A stretch of DNA of 64,000 bases from Solitalea canadensis DSM 3403. Lineage in GTDB: Bacteria > Bacteroidota > Bacteroidia > Sphingobacteriales > Sphingobacteriaceae. The DNA is taken from assembly GCF_000242635.2 (NCBI RefSeq), contig NC_017770.1, positions 3,484,669 to 3,548,668 on the forward strand, in the 5' to 3' direction. Position numbers and translations under genes: made by a program. The notes under the pieces were generated by a model. It was not told the origin of the DNA. It was given only the letters and a program-made list of their open reading frames with translations, and did no database searches. Positions 18,234 through 27,519 of the stretch are shown in pieces; positions within the stretch are counted from its first letter, which is position 1; every line of letters begins with the position of its first letter.

Positions 18234-18265
18234 TTTGTTTCGCTACAACCTAATAGATATTTTTG
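18234..18265 (+). promoter_or_regulatory. Bacteroidota-type promoter of the COG3650-like lipoprotein gene
   Basis: TTTG at 18234-18237, a 20-nt spacer and TATTTTTG at 18258-18265. Transcription would start near 18272. This excludes the in-frame GTG at 18205 as the translation start and supports the ATG at 18295. Confidence 0.7.
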
Positions 18266-18294
18266 ATATCATTACGACAGCAAAAACACCAACC

Positions 18295-19011
18295 ATGATT
18301 ATAAAACCGAATTTAAAAAACTTAAAACCTATTGCTGCATTTGTTTTAGCAGCGTTTATTGCAATTGCATGTAAAAACGGAAAAAACACCAACCAAACAG
18401 GAGATGCTTTTGATACAATTGTGGTAAAAGGCTTGTATATTCATTCTGACAAACTTGACAGCTTAAGAGATTGTGTTGATACCTCTAAAGTATTTTATAT
18501 AAAAGATGAAACCGGGACTCTTTCTCAACGATATGATAGTTTGCCGGGATTACAACATACTGATGAGGCTGTTTTGGTAGAATTAAGGGGCACTGTAGAA
18601 AAAACTAAAAATGACTCTATCGCCAAGACACTTCCACATACGCTAAAAGTGCACGGGATTCAACGCATGGAACGTAAAAACTTTCAGAACACTTGTATCC
18701 CTTATGAATTCTGGGCATTAGGTAATGAACCAAATTGGAACGTACAGATTTCTCAAGCGGAAAACCTGATTTCATTTGAAGACTTTAATTCTGAGAAAAC
18801 CTATCGCTTCAATTATAAAGAGCCTAAAATAAGTAAAGATACCACCTCATGGACCTATGAAACCCGCAACACTAATGAAAGGGCAAACATTAGGGTGATT
18901 ATCCGTAAGCAGGAGTGCGACGACACGATGACCGACATGAAATATAAATACAGCGCTGAAGTATTGATCAATGGTCGAAACTATAGAGGCTGTGCCATTT
19001 CATGGAAATAA
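18295..19011 (+). CDS. COG3650-like lipoprotein
   Basis: 238 residues from the ATG at 18295, chosen because the promoter boxes at 18234-18265 lie inside any longer form and because a lipoprotein signal follows directly (IAAFVLAAFIAIAC then KNGKN). The C-terminal half carries FWALGNEPNWNVQIS and C-D-D-TMTDMKYKYSAEVLINGRNYRGCA, the pattern of the COG3650 type of domain (small beta-barrels often found in heavy-metal or envelope stress proteins). The N-terminal half is not recognised. The paired Cys in the C-terminal domain may form a disulfide. It is monocistronic as far as can be seen. Confidence 0.75.
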   Translation: MIIKPNLKNLKPIAAFVLAAFIAIACKNGKNTNQTGDAFDTIVVKGLYIHSDKLDSLRDCVDTSKVFYIKDETGTLSQRYDSLPGLQHTDEAVLVELRGTVEKTKNDSIAKTLPHTLKVHGIQRMERKNFQNTCIPYEFWALGNEPNWNVQISQAENLISFEDFNSEKTYRFNYKEPKISKDTTSWTYETRNTNERANIRVIIRKQECDDTMTDMKYKYSAEVLINGRNYRGCAISWK

Positions 19012-19319
19012 TTTCTTTATAAAATAGAAAGTTTAGGATGGAAAAAATTAAAACAATACGAGTAACAAATTGTCGTATTAATAGAGTCCAATCATTTCAC
19101 TCTAAACTATTTAGAATATTTATAAATAAGCAAAATATGGTTTACGGATCAATTTAGAATTGATTTTTCGTAAATTCGCATTGCTTAAATTATGAAATTC
19201 GTAAAAGTCTTTAATAAAGATTTCTGAATTTCCTAAGCTATCTAAACTCTTTAATTGATGAACTTCTGCCAAACAGAAGTGCTGTTTTGTCCATTATTAA
19301 TAAATAAATACTCATAAAA
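19012..19319 (+). promoter_or_regulatory. Leader and probable promoter region of aconitase
   Basis: A 308-base spacer without a gene. TAAATTCG (19171-19178) is a possible -7 box. If it is used, the leader is about 135 bases long and holds a 7-bp perfect hairpin (19262-19268 with 19274-19280, loop ccaaa) about 40 bases before the start codon. I recognise no riboswitch class. Confidence 0.4.
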
Positions 19320-21590
19320 ATGGCGTTTGACATAGAAATGATTAAAAAGGTTTATGAGCGCATGCCTGCCCGTGTTGAGGCGGCACGTAAGCTTGTAGGC
19401 CGACCGTTAACCTTAACAGAAAAAATCCTTTATTCACACTTATGGGATGGAACTCCTGCTACTGTATTTGAACGTGGAAAATCATACGTTGATTTTGCAC
19501 CAGACCGTGTAGCTATGCAGGATGCAACTGCTCAGATGGCATTATTGCAGTTTATGCAAGCTGGTCGTCCTAAAGTTGCGGTTCCTTCAACTGTACACTG
19601 TGATCACCTTATTACTGCAAAAGTTGGTTCTGCTGAGGATTTACATACTGCAGAAGTTACTAACAAAGAGGTTTACGACTTTTTATCATCTGTATCAAAC
19701 AAATATGGCATCGGTTTCTGGAAACCAGGAGCTGGTATCATCCACCAGGTTGTATTAGAAAACTATGCATTCCCGGGTGGTATGATGATAGGTACCGACT
19801 CACACACTGTTAATGCAGGTGGTTTAGGTATGATCGCTATCGGTGTTGGCGGTGCTGACGCTTGTGACGTTATGGCTGGCTTACCATGGGAGTTAAAATT
19901 CCCTAAATTAATCGGTGTGAAATTAACCGGTAAATTAAGTGGTTGGACCGCTCCTAAAGACGTTATTTTGAAAGTAGCCGGTATTTTAACTGTAAAAGGT
20001 GGTACTGGTTGTATCGTTGAGTATTTCGGAGAAGGTGTAACGTCAATGTCGTGTACTGGTAAAGGTACGATCGCTAATATGGGTGCTGAAATTGGTGCTA
20101 CCACTTCAACATTCGGTTACGACGAATCAATGGAACGTTATTTACGTTCAACAGGGCGTGCTGACGTTGCTGAACTGGCTAATGGCGTTAAATCACATTT
20201 GACTGCAGATGCTGAGGTTTATGCAAACCCTGAAAAATATTTCGATCAGTTAATTGAGATCAATCTCGATGAATTGGAGCCACACTTAAATGGTCCTTTC
20301 ACTCCAGACTTAGCTACTCCTATTTCTAAAATCAAAGAAGTTGCTGAAGCAAACGGTTGGCCAACCAAAATTGAAGTGGGATTGATCGGTTCTTGTACCA
20401 ACTCTTCATACGAAGATATTTCTCGCGCTGCTTCATTAGCTAAGCAGGTAGCTGCTAAAAATCTTAAAACTAAAGCTGAGTTTACTATCACTCCAGGTTC
20501 TGAGCAAGTTCGCTATACTATCGAGCGTGATGGTTTCTTAGATACTTTTGATCAAATCGGTGCTAAAGTGTTTGCTAACGCTTGTGGTCCATGTATTGGT
20601 ATGTGGGCTCGTGTGGGTGCTGAGAAACAAGAGAAAAACACAATCGTTCACTCATTCAACCGTAACTTTGCTAAACGTGCTGATGGTAACCCTAATACGT
20701 TTGCATTTGTTGCTTCTCCTGAGTTAGTAACTGCCTTAGCAATTGCCGGCGATCTTACTTTTAACCCTGCAACTGATTACCTAACAAACGAAAAAGGTGA
20801 GAAAGTTAAATTAGATGCTCCTTCTGGTGATGAATTACCTACAAAAGGCTTTGCAGTAGAAGACGCAGGATACTTAGCTCCCGCTGAAGATGGTAGCGGT
20901 GTTCAGGTAGTTGTATCTCCAACTTCTGATCGTTTACAGTTATTGGATCCATTTGCAGCTTGGGAAGGCACCGACCTAAAAGGACTTAAGCTTTTAATTA
21001 AAGCTAAAGGTAAATGTACTACTGACCATATTTCAATGGCTGGTCCTTGGTTAAAATACCGTGGTCACCTTGATAATATTTCAAACAACATGTTGATTGG
21101 TGCGGTTAACTTCTTCAATGAAAAAACCGATAATGTTAAAAACCAATTAACAGGTGAATACGGACCAGTTCCTGCTACACAACGTGCTTATAAAGCGGCC
21201 AATATTGGTTCAATCGTTGTTGGTGACGAAAACTACGGAGAAGGTTCTTCAAGAGAGCACGCAGCAATGGAGCCTCGTCACTTAGGTGTTCGTGTAGTTT
21301 TAACTAAATCATTTGCTCGTATCCACGAAACAAACCTTAAGAAACAAGGTATGTTAGGAGTAACCTTTGCAAATCCGGCAGATTATGACAAAATCCAGGA
21401 AAATGACGTTATCGATATCCTAGGTTTAACTGATTTTGCTCCTGGTAAACAATTAACAGTTGTTTTACACCATGCTGATGGTACTACTGAACAATTCCTT
21501 GTAAACCATACTTATAATGAACAACAAATTGAGTGGTTCAAAGCAGGTGGTGCATTAAATATCATTCGTAAACAAGCAGCGGCAAACTAA
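19320..21590 (+). CDS. acn: Aconitate hydratase, mitochondrial type
   Basis: 756 residues. It interconverts citrate and isocitrate in the TCA cycle through a [4Fe-4S] cluster held by Cys359 (GSCTNSS), Cys422 and Cys425 (ACGPCIGMW). The substrate region [21 protein letters not shown] and the swivelling C-terminal domain ([15 protein letters not shown], carrying the Arg/Ser active-site residues) are intact. The length and the opening [23 protein letters not shown] fit the mitochondrial aconitase branch rather than the longer AcnA/IRP1 form. It has its own terminator. Codon use looks more biased than in neighbouring genes (many GGT, GCT, ACT), consistent with high expression. Confidence 0.97.
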   Translation: MAFDIEMIKKVYERMPARVEAARKLVGRPLTLTEKILYSHLWDGTPATVFERGKSYVDFAPDRVAMQDATAQMALLQFMQAGRPKVAVPSTVHCDHLITAKVGSAEDLHTAEVTNKEVYDFLSSVSNKYGIGFWKPGAGIIHQVVLENYAFPGGMMIGTDSHTVNAGGLGMIAIGVGGADACDVMAGLPWELKFPKLIGVKLTGKLSGWTAPKDVILKVAGILTVKGGTGCIVEYFGEGVTSMSCTGKGTIANMGAEIGATTSTFGYDESMERYLRSTGRADVAELANGVKSHLTADAEVYANPEKYFDQLIEINLDELEPHLNGPFTPDLATPISKIKEVAEANGWPTKIEVGLIGSCTNSSYEDISRAASLAKQVAAKNLKTKAEFTITPGSEQVRYTIERDGFLDTFDQIGAKVFANACGPCIGMWARVGAEKQEKNTIVHSFNRNFAKRADGNPNTFAFVASPELVTALAIAGDLTFNPATDYLTNEKGEKVKLDAPSGDELPTKGFAVEDAGYLAPAEDGSGVQVVVSPTSDRLQLLDPFAAWEGTDLKGLKLLIKAKGKCTTDHISMAGPWLKYRGHLDNISNNMLIGAVNFFNEKTDNVKNQLTGEYGPVPATQRAYKAANIGSIVVGDENYGEGSSREHAAMEPRHLGVRVVLTKSFARIHETNLKKQGMLGVTFANPADYDKIQENDVIDILGLTDFAPGKQLTVVLHHADGTTEQFLVNHTYNEQQIEWFKAGGALNIIRKQAAAN

Positions 21591-21611
21591 ATAGTCGTTT
21601 CTTAAACTATT

Positions 21612-21646
21612 AAAAGCTGTTCTGATTACCCAGAACAGCTTTTTTA
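21612..21646 (+). terminator. Rho-independent terminator of aconitase
   Basis: A 13-bp perfect stem (21612-21624 with 21631-21643), a 6-nt loop and a T run. Confidence 0.92.
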
Positions 21647-21831
21647 TTTCCAAACTGAGGAAAATGCTCCACTTAATTATTGACTATTTATTAACTGATA
21701 AGATCAAATGTCAACCATGAGTAAATTATGGAATAAATACTGCAAGTATCAATTTTATGTATTAAATTGGTATAGTTTTATAGGGATTATAAGTATATAA
21801 TCGCTCTCCATAAATTAAACTTTATAAAATT

Positions 21832-22152
21832 ATGAAGAAATTCATTCAGTTATTCCAATACCTTACCGACCTCACAAAAAAGGGATACAATTATACATTT
21901 GAACTAAAAGAAAACGGACTCCGTTTAATTGAAAAAAATCTCTTTTTTACTCCAGAAAGCTTTACCATTAAAGAATATTATAAATTAGACGGAATTAAAG
22001 ATCCTAAGGATGCTTCATTAGTTTTTGCTATCGAATCAAACGATGGCTTATTTAAAGGAGCACTAATTACAGCTTATTCTGCTTTTAACGAATTGATCTC
22101 AGCCGATCTTATTAAAAAGCTGGCCATGCATCCGCATCCAGTAAACAATTAA
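21832..22152 (+). CDS. Small conserved Bacteroidota protein (often mislabelled PRPP synthetase)
   Basis: 106 residues, soluble, no signal peptide. The pattern LTKKGYNYTFEL...ESFTIKEYYKLDG...DPKDASLVFAIESNDGLFKGALITAYS...LIKKL matches a family of roughly 100-residue proteins common in Bacteroidota. These are often labelled phosphoribosylpyrophosphate synthetase in databases, although they are far too short and lack the PRPP-binding loop of that enzyme. No catalytic motif is apparent, and a small regulatory or binding role is possible. It is monocistronic, with a terminator directly after it. Confidence 0.75.
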   Translation: MKKFIQLFQYLTDLTKKGYNYTFELKENGLRLIEKNLFFTPESFTIKEYYKLDGIKDPKDASLVFAIESNDGLFKGALITAYSAFNELISADLIKKLAMHPHPVNN

Positions 22153-22157
22153 AATAT

Positions 22158-22188
22158 AAATGCTCCTTTTAAAGGGGCATTTTTTTTA
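22158..22188 (+). terminator. Rho-independent terminator after the 106-residue protein gene
   Basis: A stem aaatgctcc/ggggcattt (22158-22166 with 22174-22182, one wobble pair) followed by a run of eight T. Confidence 0.85.
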
Positions 22189-22269
22189 TCCCCTCTCTTA
22201 ATCCAAAATAACTTCCTAATAATCAGTAACTCATACCTGTTTTTTAAGATAAGTTTCTTAAATTAAAGT

Positions 22270-24324
22270 ATGGCTCTCAAGTTTTACGTTACTCTATTCT
22301 TAGTGCTATTTTTACATTCTTTCTTGGTTTGTAATGCACAATCCATACCTAATGACGAGTGTGCAAATGCTACTCCTCTACTCAATATCATTAATTATTG
22401 TTCAGCAGATGGAGCATTCAACAATGCAAATGCCACACCTAGTAATGTACCACAGCCTCAGCAATGGCCCTCTATCGGAAAGGATGTATGGTTTAAATTC
22501 ACTGCGGTTGCATTAGATATCAATATTACAGTTTCAGGAGATGTAAATGGGATGGGCGGAAGCCTGATAGACCCATTAATTCAGCTGTACAGCGGCAATT
22601 GTACCACTTTCAATGAGTTGTTTTCTTCTAACTTAAAAAATGGAAATGTTAGCACACTTTATAAAGGCGGATTGTCTATTGGTCAGGTTTATTATATCCG
22701 GATAAGCGCAGAAAACAACAATGATGGCACATTCAAACTATGCGCAAACAATTACAATCCTATTTTAAAAGCTGGCCAGGATTGTGGTTCTGCTTCAGTT
22801 TTATGTAATAAAGATGCTTTCACTCAAACCAATGTGGTTGGTGCAGGTTTAAACAATAGAGAGGCAGCAGGAACATGCCTTGATCCACGGCCAAATGAAC
22901 CATCTGAATCAAACGCAGCCTGGTACAAATGGACAGCTGCCAATTCTGGTACTTTAACATTCACCATCACCCCTACAGTTGCTAATGATGATATAGATTG
23001 GGTATTATATGATTTTGGATTTACCGATGATTGCTCTTTGGTTAGTCCGGCAAATGCTATTAGATGCGCCGCGGGCAGCGGTGTTACTTGTGACCCATTC
23101 TACAATAAAACCGGCATGAACCTAAATTCAACAGATTTAAGGGAAGAACCTGGTTGTCCCCCCGGACAGGATGGATTTGTAAAGTATATTGACATGGAAG
23201 AAGGACATATTTATGCACTGCTCGTCAACAACTTTTCCAGTGGCAACAATGGTTTTACTATTGAATTTGGAGGAACCGGAGAATTTCAGGGGCCAGAAGC
23301 GTCCATTAAGGTAACGGCTTTAGATCCTCCTTGTGGCAAATCTCAGCGTTTTAAGTTGGAAGCTGATGTAAAAAATGGCATTTCATACAAATGGACCTTT
23401 GGTGAGGGTGCTTCAATCGACTCCAGCAACACAATTGGTCCGCATACAATAACTTATAATACTGCAGGTATAAAAACGGCTGTATTGCAAGTTTTAGGAG
23501 AGAAGGGTTGCAATGTTATTGCCTATCAAACATTTACAGTTGGACTTAAACTTCCAATACCAAAGGTTAGAACACCCAATAAAGGATTATGCGTTTTAGA
23601 TACCCTTCGACTAAATGCTGATCCAATTCCAGATGCTACATACTTTTGGACTGGTCCAAATGGCTTCACTTCCAAATTACGCAGCCCTCGCTTAATCGTC
23701 AGGGGGCCACAAACATTAGGTGAATATGTATTAAGGGTTACAAGATACGGATGTGTGAGCGATCCCGTTTCCTTAGTTTTTGATGAGCTAATTACCACAC
23801 CGCAAGCTGCATTTACTACAGATCCAATAATGCCTGTAAAACTGTTTCCTCCGTATACGGTAAAATTCACCAATTTATCACAAAATGCCGATTCCTATAT
23901 TTGGGATTTTGGAGATGGCAGTACTTCAACAGAAATAAATCCTCAACATGTTTATGAAAAAGATGGGGTGTATAACATCACATTAACCGCATTCAACCAG
24001 AAAAGCTGCAAGAACACAATTATTCAGGGAACCATTACAATTTCATCAGAAAGCGAGATATTTGCGCCCAATGTTATTACCCCCAATGGAGATGGACTGA
24101 ACGATTCGTTTCAGGTTATCATTTCTTACTTAAAGACTTATAAAATAAGTGTTTTTGACCGATGGGGGGCAAAAATTTTTGAGTCGATAAACATAGATGA
24201 CCGTTGGAATGGCACTTGCAATAACAAGCCAGTACCTCCTGCCACTTATTATTATGTTATCGACGGATTTAACTTAAGTGATAAGCCTGTACAAAAGGCC
24301 GGAGCTATTACTGTGATTTATTAG
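22270..24324 (+). CDS. Secreted PKD-domain protein with T9SS type-B sorting domain
   Basis: 684 residues. A signal peptide (FYVTLFLVLFLHSFLVCNAQ) is followed by two beta-rich segments of pre-peptidase-like type (DVWFKFTA...LIQLYSGNC; AAWYKWTAANSGTLTFTITP). After these come Ig/PKD-like domains, including a clear PKD at about 525-580 (YIWDFGDGSTSTEINPQHVYEKDGVYNITL). The end is the gliding-motility C-terminal domain used by type IX secretion, type B (FAPNVITPNGDGLNDSF, VFDRWGAKIFES, PATYYYVIDG). It is therefore predicted to be exported to the cell surface. There is no enzymatic domain; adhesion or surface-structure roles are typical. rlmH starts eight bases later. Confidence 0.92.
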   Translation: MALKFYVTLFLVLFLHSFLVCNAQSIPNDECANATPLLNIINYCSADGAFNNANATPSNVPQPQQWPSIGKDVWFKFTAVALDINITVSGDVNGMGGSLIDPLIQLYSGNCTTFNELFSSNLKNGNVSTLYKGGLSIGQVYYIRISAENNNDGTFKLCANNYNPILKAGQDCGSASVLCNKDAFTQTNVVGAGLNNREAAGTCLDPRPNEPSESNAAWYKWTAANSGTLTFTITPTVANDDIDWVLYDFGFTDDCSLVSPANAIRCAAGSGVTCDPFYNKTGMNLNSTDLREEPGCPPGQDGFVKYIDMEEGHIYALLVNNFSSGNNGFTIEFGGTGEFQGPEASIKVTALDPPCGKSQRFKLEADVKNGISYKWTFGEGASIDSSNTIGPHTITYNTAGIKTAVLQVLGEKGCNVIAYQTFTVGLKLPIPKVRTPNKGLCVLDTLRLNADPIPDATYFWTGPNGFTSKLRSPRLIVRGPQTLGEYVLRVTRYGCVSDPVSLVFDELITTPQAAFTTDPIMPVKLFPPYTVKFTNLSQNADSYIWDFGDGSTSTEINPQHVYEKDGVYNITLTAFNQKSCKNTIIQGTITISSESEIFAPNVITPNGDGLNDSFQVIISYLKTYKISVFDRWGAKIFESINIDDRWNGTCNNKPVPPATYYYVIDGFNLSDKPVQKAGAITVIY

Positions 24325-24332
24325 TTGATTTA

Positions 24333-24806
24333 ATGAAAATAACCCTTATCCAGATAGGTAAAACCGAAGACAAGTATTTATTGGAAGGTATTGATAAATA
24401 TGAAAAACGCCTGAAACATTATATTAACTTTTCCACAGTTACTATCCCTGCTCTAAAGAACACCAAGAATCTGAATTTTGAAGAACAGAAAAAGAAAGAA
24501 GCTGAATTGATTCTAAAGAGTATTAACAATACGGATTATGTAATCTTATTGGATGAAAAAGGTAAAGTATTTACTTCTGTCCAATTCGCCGACCAATTAA
24601 ATAAGCACATGAACAGAGCTGTTCAAAATCTCGTATTTATAATTGGGGGACCATACGGGTTTGATGAAAAAATATATGCCCGTGCAAATGAAAAATTAAG
24701 TTTATCCACAATGACTTTTTCGCATCAAATGGTTCGTTTGTTCTTTATAGAACAAATATATAGGGCAAACACCATTTTAAAAGGAGAACCTTATCATCAC
24801 GAATAA
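24333..24806 (+). CDS. rlmH: 23S rRNA (pseudouridine(1915)-N(3))-methyltransferase
   Basis: 157 residues, a SPOUT-class methyltransferase that methylates pseudouridine 1915 in helix 69 of 23S rRNA. It shows the family opening MKITLIQIGKT, LLDEKGKVFTS, the knot motif FIIGGPYGFDE and the C-terminal LSLSTMTFSHQMVRLFFIEQIYRA, with GEPYHHE at the end. Length is normal. It lies eight bases after the T9SS protein gene and is probably cotranscribed with it, although the two are not functionally related. Confidence 0.97.
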   Translation: MKITLIQIGKTEDKYLLEGIDKYEKRLKHYINFSTVTIPALKNTKNLNFEEQKKKEAELILKSINNTDYVILLDEKGKVFTSVQFADQLNKHMNRAVQNLVFIIGGPYGFDEKIYARANEKLSLSTMTFSHQMVRLFFIEQIYRANTILKGEPYHHE

Positions 24807-24912
24807 TTTTTTTAAAAATTATCCAAATATCATTGTTAATAATATTTTTTTTGATTTAATTGTAATCATGTTACTTTAAACGTTACGATGTCATTCTAAA
24901 CATGATTAAACC

Positions 24913-25083
24913 ATGAATCTAGATCTAGAAACCAAAAAAGAAGTAAGTCTGATTTTACTTTTTTTATTGTTGATTCTGACGATCACGATTAACTTTATTG
25001 ATCATTGGAAAAATGATCGATTATCGTTGCCGGTGTCGACAGAACAGCAAACCACAAAAACCATTGGCACATTAAAAAATTAA
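24913..25083 (+). CDS. 56-residue single-pass membrane protein
   Basis: A short frame from ATG 24913 to TAA 25083. It has a charged start (MNLDLETKKEVS), one membrane helix at about 13-30 (LILLFLLLILTITINFI), then a positively charged flank (DHWKNDR) and a Thr/Gln-rich tail. It lies just before a terminator with nothing else to serve on this strand, and 106 bases after rlmH. The hydrophobic pattern and the clean fit between start and terminator argue for a real gene. I recognise no family. The topology would be N-terminus out by the positive-inside rule. Confidence 0.55.
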   Translation: MNLDLETKKEVSLILLFLLLILTITINFIDHWKNDRLSLPVSTEQQTTKTIGTLKN

Positions 25084-25113
25084 AAAAAAAGCGGAAATTA
25101 TTCCGCTTTTTTT
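25084..25113. terminator. Bidirectional Rho-independent terminator
   Basis: A stem gcggaa/ttccgc (25091-25096 with 25101-25106) extended by A- and T-runs on both sides. It serves the 56-residue gene on one strand and DUF5606 on the other. Confidence 0.85.
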
Positions 25114-25586
25114 GTTTTTCTGGTCTTTTTAGGAGCTGGCTCTTCAGCTACTACAGGTGCTTCTTCTACCACAGGAGCTTCAACAGGAGATTCTGCATCC
25201 GGATCTGCTTCATTCCATAAAGGAAGCACTGATAATAATTTTACCCAGCTCACAATTTTCTTAATATCTGAAACATACACACGCTCATCATCATGATCAG
25301 GTGCTACAGATTTAAAATAATCTTTTAATATTTTATTGTCAGCTTTAGGATCAGGAACAGTAGACAGGTTTTCACCCATTTTAGCCAATATACCTTTCAA
25401 CTGTAAATCGTCACTCTGACCGTATACTGTAATTTCCTGTAATGCTGCTACCTTAGCATTTCCATTAATAACGGTTTTATTTTTTGCCTCGTCTAACGAT
25501 TCAAGAACAAAACCAGCTTTATTCTGGCCAATTACTTTATATAATCCTGGTTTTCCCGAAACCGCAACAATTCCTCTTAAATTCAT
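25098..25586 (-). CDS. DUF5606 family protein
   Basis: 162 residues. Residues 1-120 match DUF5606, a Bacteroidota family of unknown function (MNLRGIVAVSGKPGLYKVIGQNKAGFVLESLD, then DERVYVSDIKKIVSWVKLL). The N-terminal part looks like a small SH3-like barrel and the middle is helical. The last 40 residues are a low-complexity Ala/Pro/Glu/Val tail ending in a basic KKTRKTKKAE, which may bind nucleic acid or ribosomes. The stop codon lies inside the shared terminator. The next gene upstream on this strand is a cyclophilin, 76 bases away; the two may be cotranscribed. Confidence 0.88.
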   Translation of the reverse strand: MNLRGIVAVSGKPGLYKVIGQNKAGFVLESLDEAKNKTVINGNAKVAALQEITVYGQSDDLQLKGILAKMGENLSTVPDPKADNKILKDYFKSVAPDHDDERVYVSDIKKIVSWVKLLSVLPLWNEADPDAESPVEAPVVEEAPVVAEEPAPKKTRKTKKAE

Positions 25587-25662
25587 TCTTTTAGATTTTT
25601 AATACCGATAATTACCGGGGATAAATTTGAGTACTGATCAGTGGTCAATACCTGAATCCGAT

Positions 25663-26124
25663 TTATGCTTCTATTACTTCTACTGATAAAATTTTGTCAC
25701 CCTGACGGATATCATCAACAACGTCTACATTCTCAACTACTTTACCAAAACAAGTATGATTACGGTCTAAGTGAGCTGTGTTTGCACGACTGTGACAAAT
25801 GAAGAACTGAGAACCTCCGGTATTACGACCAGCATGAGCCATCGATAATACACCACGATCATGATATTGGTTATCACCATCAAGCTCACAGTTAATTTGA
25901 TAACCTGGACCACCAGATCCGGCTCTGAATGCAGTTGCTTCATCCTTTGAGAACGGACAGCCAGCCTGAACAACGAAATTTGGAATTACGCGGTGAAAGG
26001 TTACACCATCATAAAAGCCTTCTTTAGCTAGCTTTACAAAGTTAGCAACAGTGTTTGGAGCATCTTTTTCAAAAAATTCCACTGTCATATCACCTTTTTC
26101 GGTCTTAATTATTGCTTTAACCAT
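25663..26124 (-). CDS. ppiB: Peptidyl-prolyl cis-trans isomerase, cyclophilin type
   Basis: 153 residues, a minimal cytoplasmic cyclophilin that speeds proline isomerisation during folding. Active-site residues of the family are present: [13 protein letters not shown] (Arg and Phe), the MAHAG block with NTGGSQFFI, and [22 protein letters not shown]. There is no signal peptide, so it is cytoplasmic. A -7 box (TACTTTTG on the minus strand, 26154-26161) lies 30 bases upstream. It is divergent from the secreted GATase-like gene. Confidence 0.96.
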   Translation of the reverse strand: MVKAIIKTEKGDMTVEFFEKDAPNTVANFVKLAKEGFYDGVTFHRVIPNFVVQAGCPFSKDEATAFRAGSGGPGYQINCELDGDNQYHDRGVLSMAHAGRNTGGSQFFICHSRANTAHLDRNHTCFGKVVENVDVVDDIRQGDKILSVEVIEA

Positions 26125-26153
26125 TTCTAAGCGTTTGTTGAATAAATGAGGGT

Positions 26154-26161
26154 CAAAAGTA
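26154..26161 (-). promoter_or_regulatory. -7 box of the ppiB promoter
   Basis: TACTTTTG on the minus strand, an exact TAnnTTTG match 30 bases before the ppiB start. No clear -33 box. Confidence 0.5.
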
Positions 26162-26262
26162 CGAAAAAGATATTAGTAAGCATTAGCATTTAGTAGTTTC
26201 CATTGAACATCTCAAACTCTATTGTTACTTTCATTAATCACCTGCATTAGTTAAATTTGAAC

Positions 26263-27519
26263 ATGAAGAAGGCCTTTCTCACAACTCTGCTTATTTGCAT
26301 CAACTTTATTTCTTTTGCTTCATCCGTGCTTATTCCTATGGACGAAGGACAGAAAAATCATTTAAAAGCGTACGGTATAGCTTATTGGGTATTAAGCAAG
26401 CAATTAACTGTTGACTGGCTGCTGAATTATAGAGGAGGAAGCTTCCTGATTCAGAATAATGAACAAATCCAAAATGAATGCCGGATAAGGGGTGTTTCCT
26501 TTGAGGTGATTCCTGATGTACAGGTTACAGCTATTCTAAAAGAAATAAGTGATCCTGAATCAAATACTGACGTGGTTAAGCTGGAGAAAATGCCCAAAAT
26601 TGCCGTTTATTCTCCAAAGAATAAATTACCGTGGGACGATGCTGTAACACTGGTTCTTACTTATGCGGAGATTCCATATACAACTTTATACGACGAAGAA
26701 ATTCTTAAAGGAGAATTACCTAAATATGATTGGCTGCATATGCACCATGAGGATTTTACAGGCCAATATGGTCGTTTTTATGCACAATTTAAAATGACAG
26801 CCTGGTATCAGCAGGATGTTGCATTACAGGAACGTACAGCTCAGTCATTGGGCTATAAAAAAGTTTCTGAGATGAAATTAGCTGTTGCTAAAACCATTCG
26901 CGACTTTACTGCCGGTGGAGGTTTCTTATTCTCTATGTGTTCAGGAACTGACAGCTTTGATATCGCATTAGCTGCAGAAGGTATTGATATTTGTGAATCA
27001 ATGTTTGACGGGGATTCAGCCGACCCCAATGCTAATTCTAAACTTGATTATAACAAAACATTTGCCTTTCGGAATTTCAGACTTGATATGAATCCGTATA
27101 ATTATGAATTTGCCGATATAGATGTACCTCCATTAAGGGCAGTTGACGAAGCGAATGATTTGTTTACACTTTTTGAATTTTCAGCAAAATGGGATGTGGT
27201 TCCAACTATGCTTACTCAAAATCATACCCGTATTATTAAGGGTTTTATGGGCCAAACAACTGCGTTTCGCAAGTCGGTTATAAAACCTGAAATTCTGATT
27301 ATGGGTGAAAATAAGGGTATGAACGAAGCTCGTTATATTCATGGTGAATATGGACAAGGCACGTGGACATTTTACGGTGGGCACGATCCTGAAGATTATC
27401 GTCACCAGGTTGGTGACCCTCCTACTGACCTTAATCTTTACCCCAATTCACCAGGTTATCGGTTAATACTAAACAATGTGCTATTTCCAGCTGCTAAGAA
27501 AAAGAAGCAGAAAACGTGA
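26263..27519 (+). CDS. Secreted GATase-like protein (family often labelled asparagine synthetase B)
   Basis: 418 residues from ATG 26263, which opens a signal peptide (KKAFLTTLLICINFISFASS). Bacteroidota homologues are often labelled asparagine synthetase B, but none of the AsnB motifs (N-terminal Cys2 amidotransferase, PP-loop SGGxDS) is present. Instead the fold looks like a class I glutamine-amidotransferase or DJ-1 type: a short strand and PKIAVYSPKNKLPWDDAVTLVL, then a nucleophile-elbow-like GGGFLFSMCSGTDSFDIAL near 224-242 and late conserved His (YGGHDPEDYRHQ). It ends in a very basic KKKKQKT. A TAAATTTG box ends only three bases before the ATG, so a leaderless transcript is possible. 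Function is unknown. Confidence 0.75.
   Translation: MKKAFLTTLLICINFISFASSVLIPMDEGQKNHLKAYGIAYWVLSKQLTVDWLLNYRGGSFLIQNNEQIQNECRIRGVSFEVIPDVQVTAILKEISDPESNTDVVKLEKMPKIAVYSPKNKLPWDDAVTLVLTYAEIPYTTLYDEEILKGELPKYDWLHMHHEDFTGQYGRFYAQFKMTAWYQQDVALQERTAQSLGYKKVSEMKLAVAKTIRDFTAGGGFLFSMCSGTDSFDIALAAEGIDICESMFDGDSADPNANSKLDYNKTFAFRNFRLDMNPYNYEFADIDVPPLRAVDEANDLFTLFEFSAKWDVVPTMLTQNHTRIIKGFMGQTTAFRKSVIKPEILIMGENKGMNEARYIHGEYGQGTWTFYGGHDPEDYRHQVGDPPTDLNLYPNSPGYRLILNNVLFPAAKKKKQKT

Noticed and set aside
21832-22152. Calling the 106-residue protein a PRPP synthetase
   Set aside because: It is a third of the enzyme's length and lacks its PRPP and ATP loops; the name seems to be a database error carried along.
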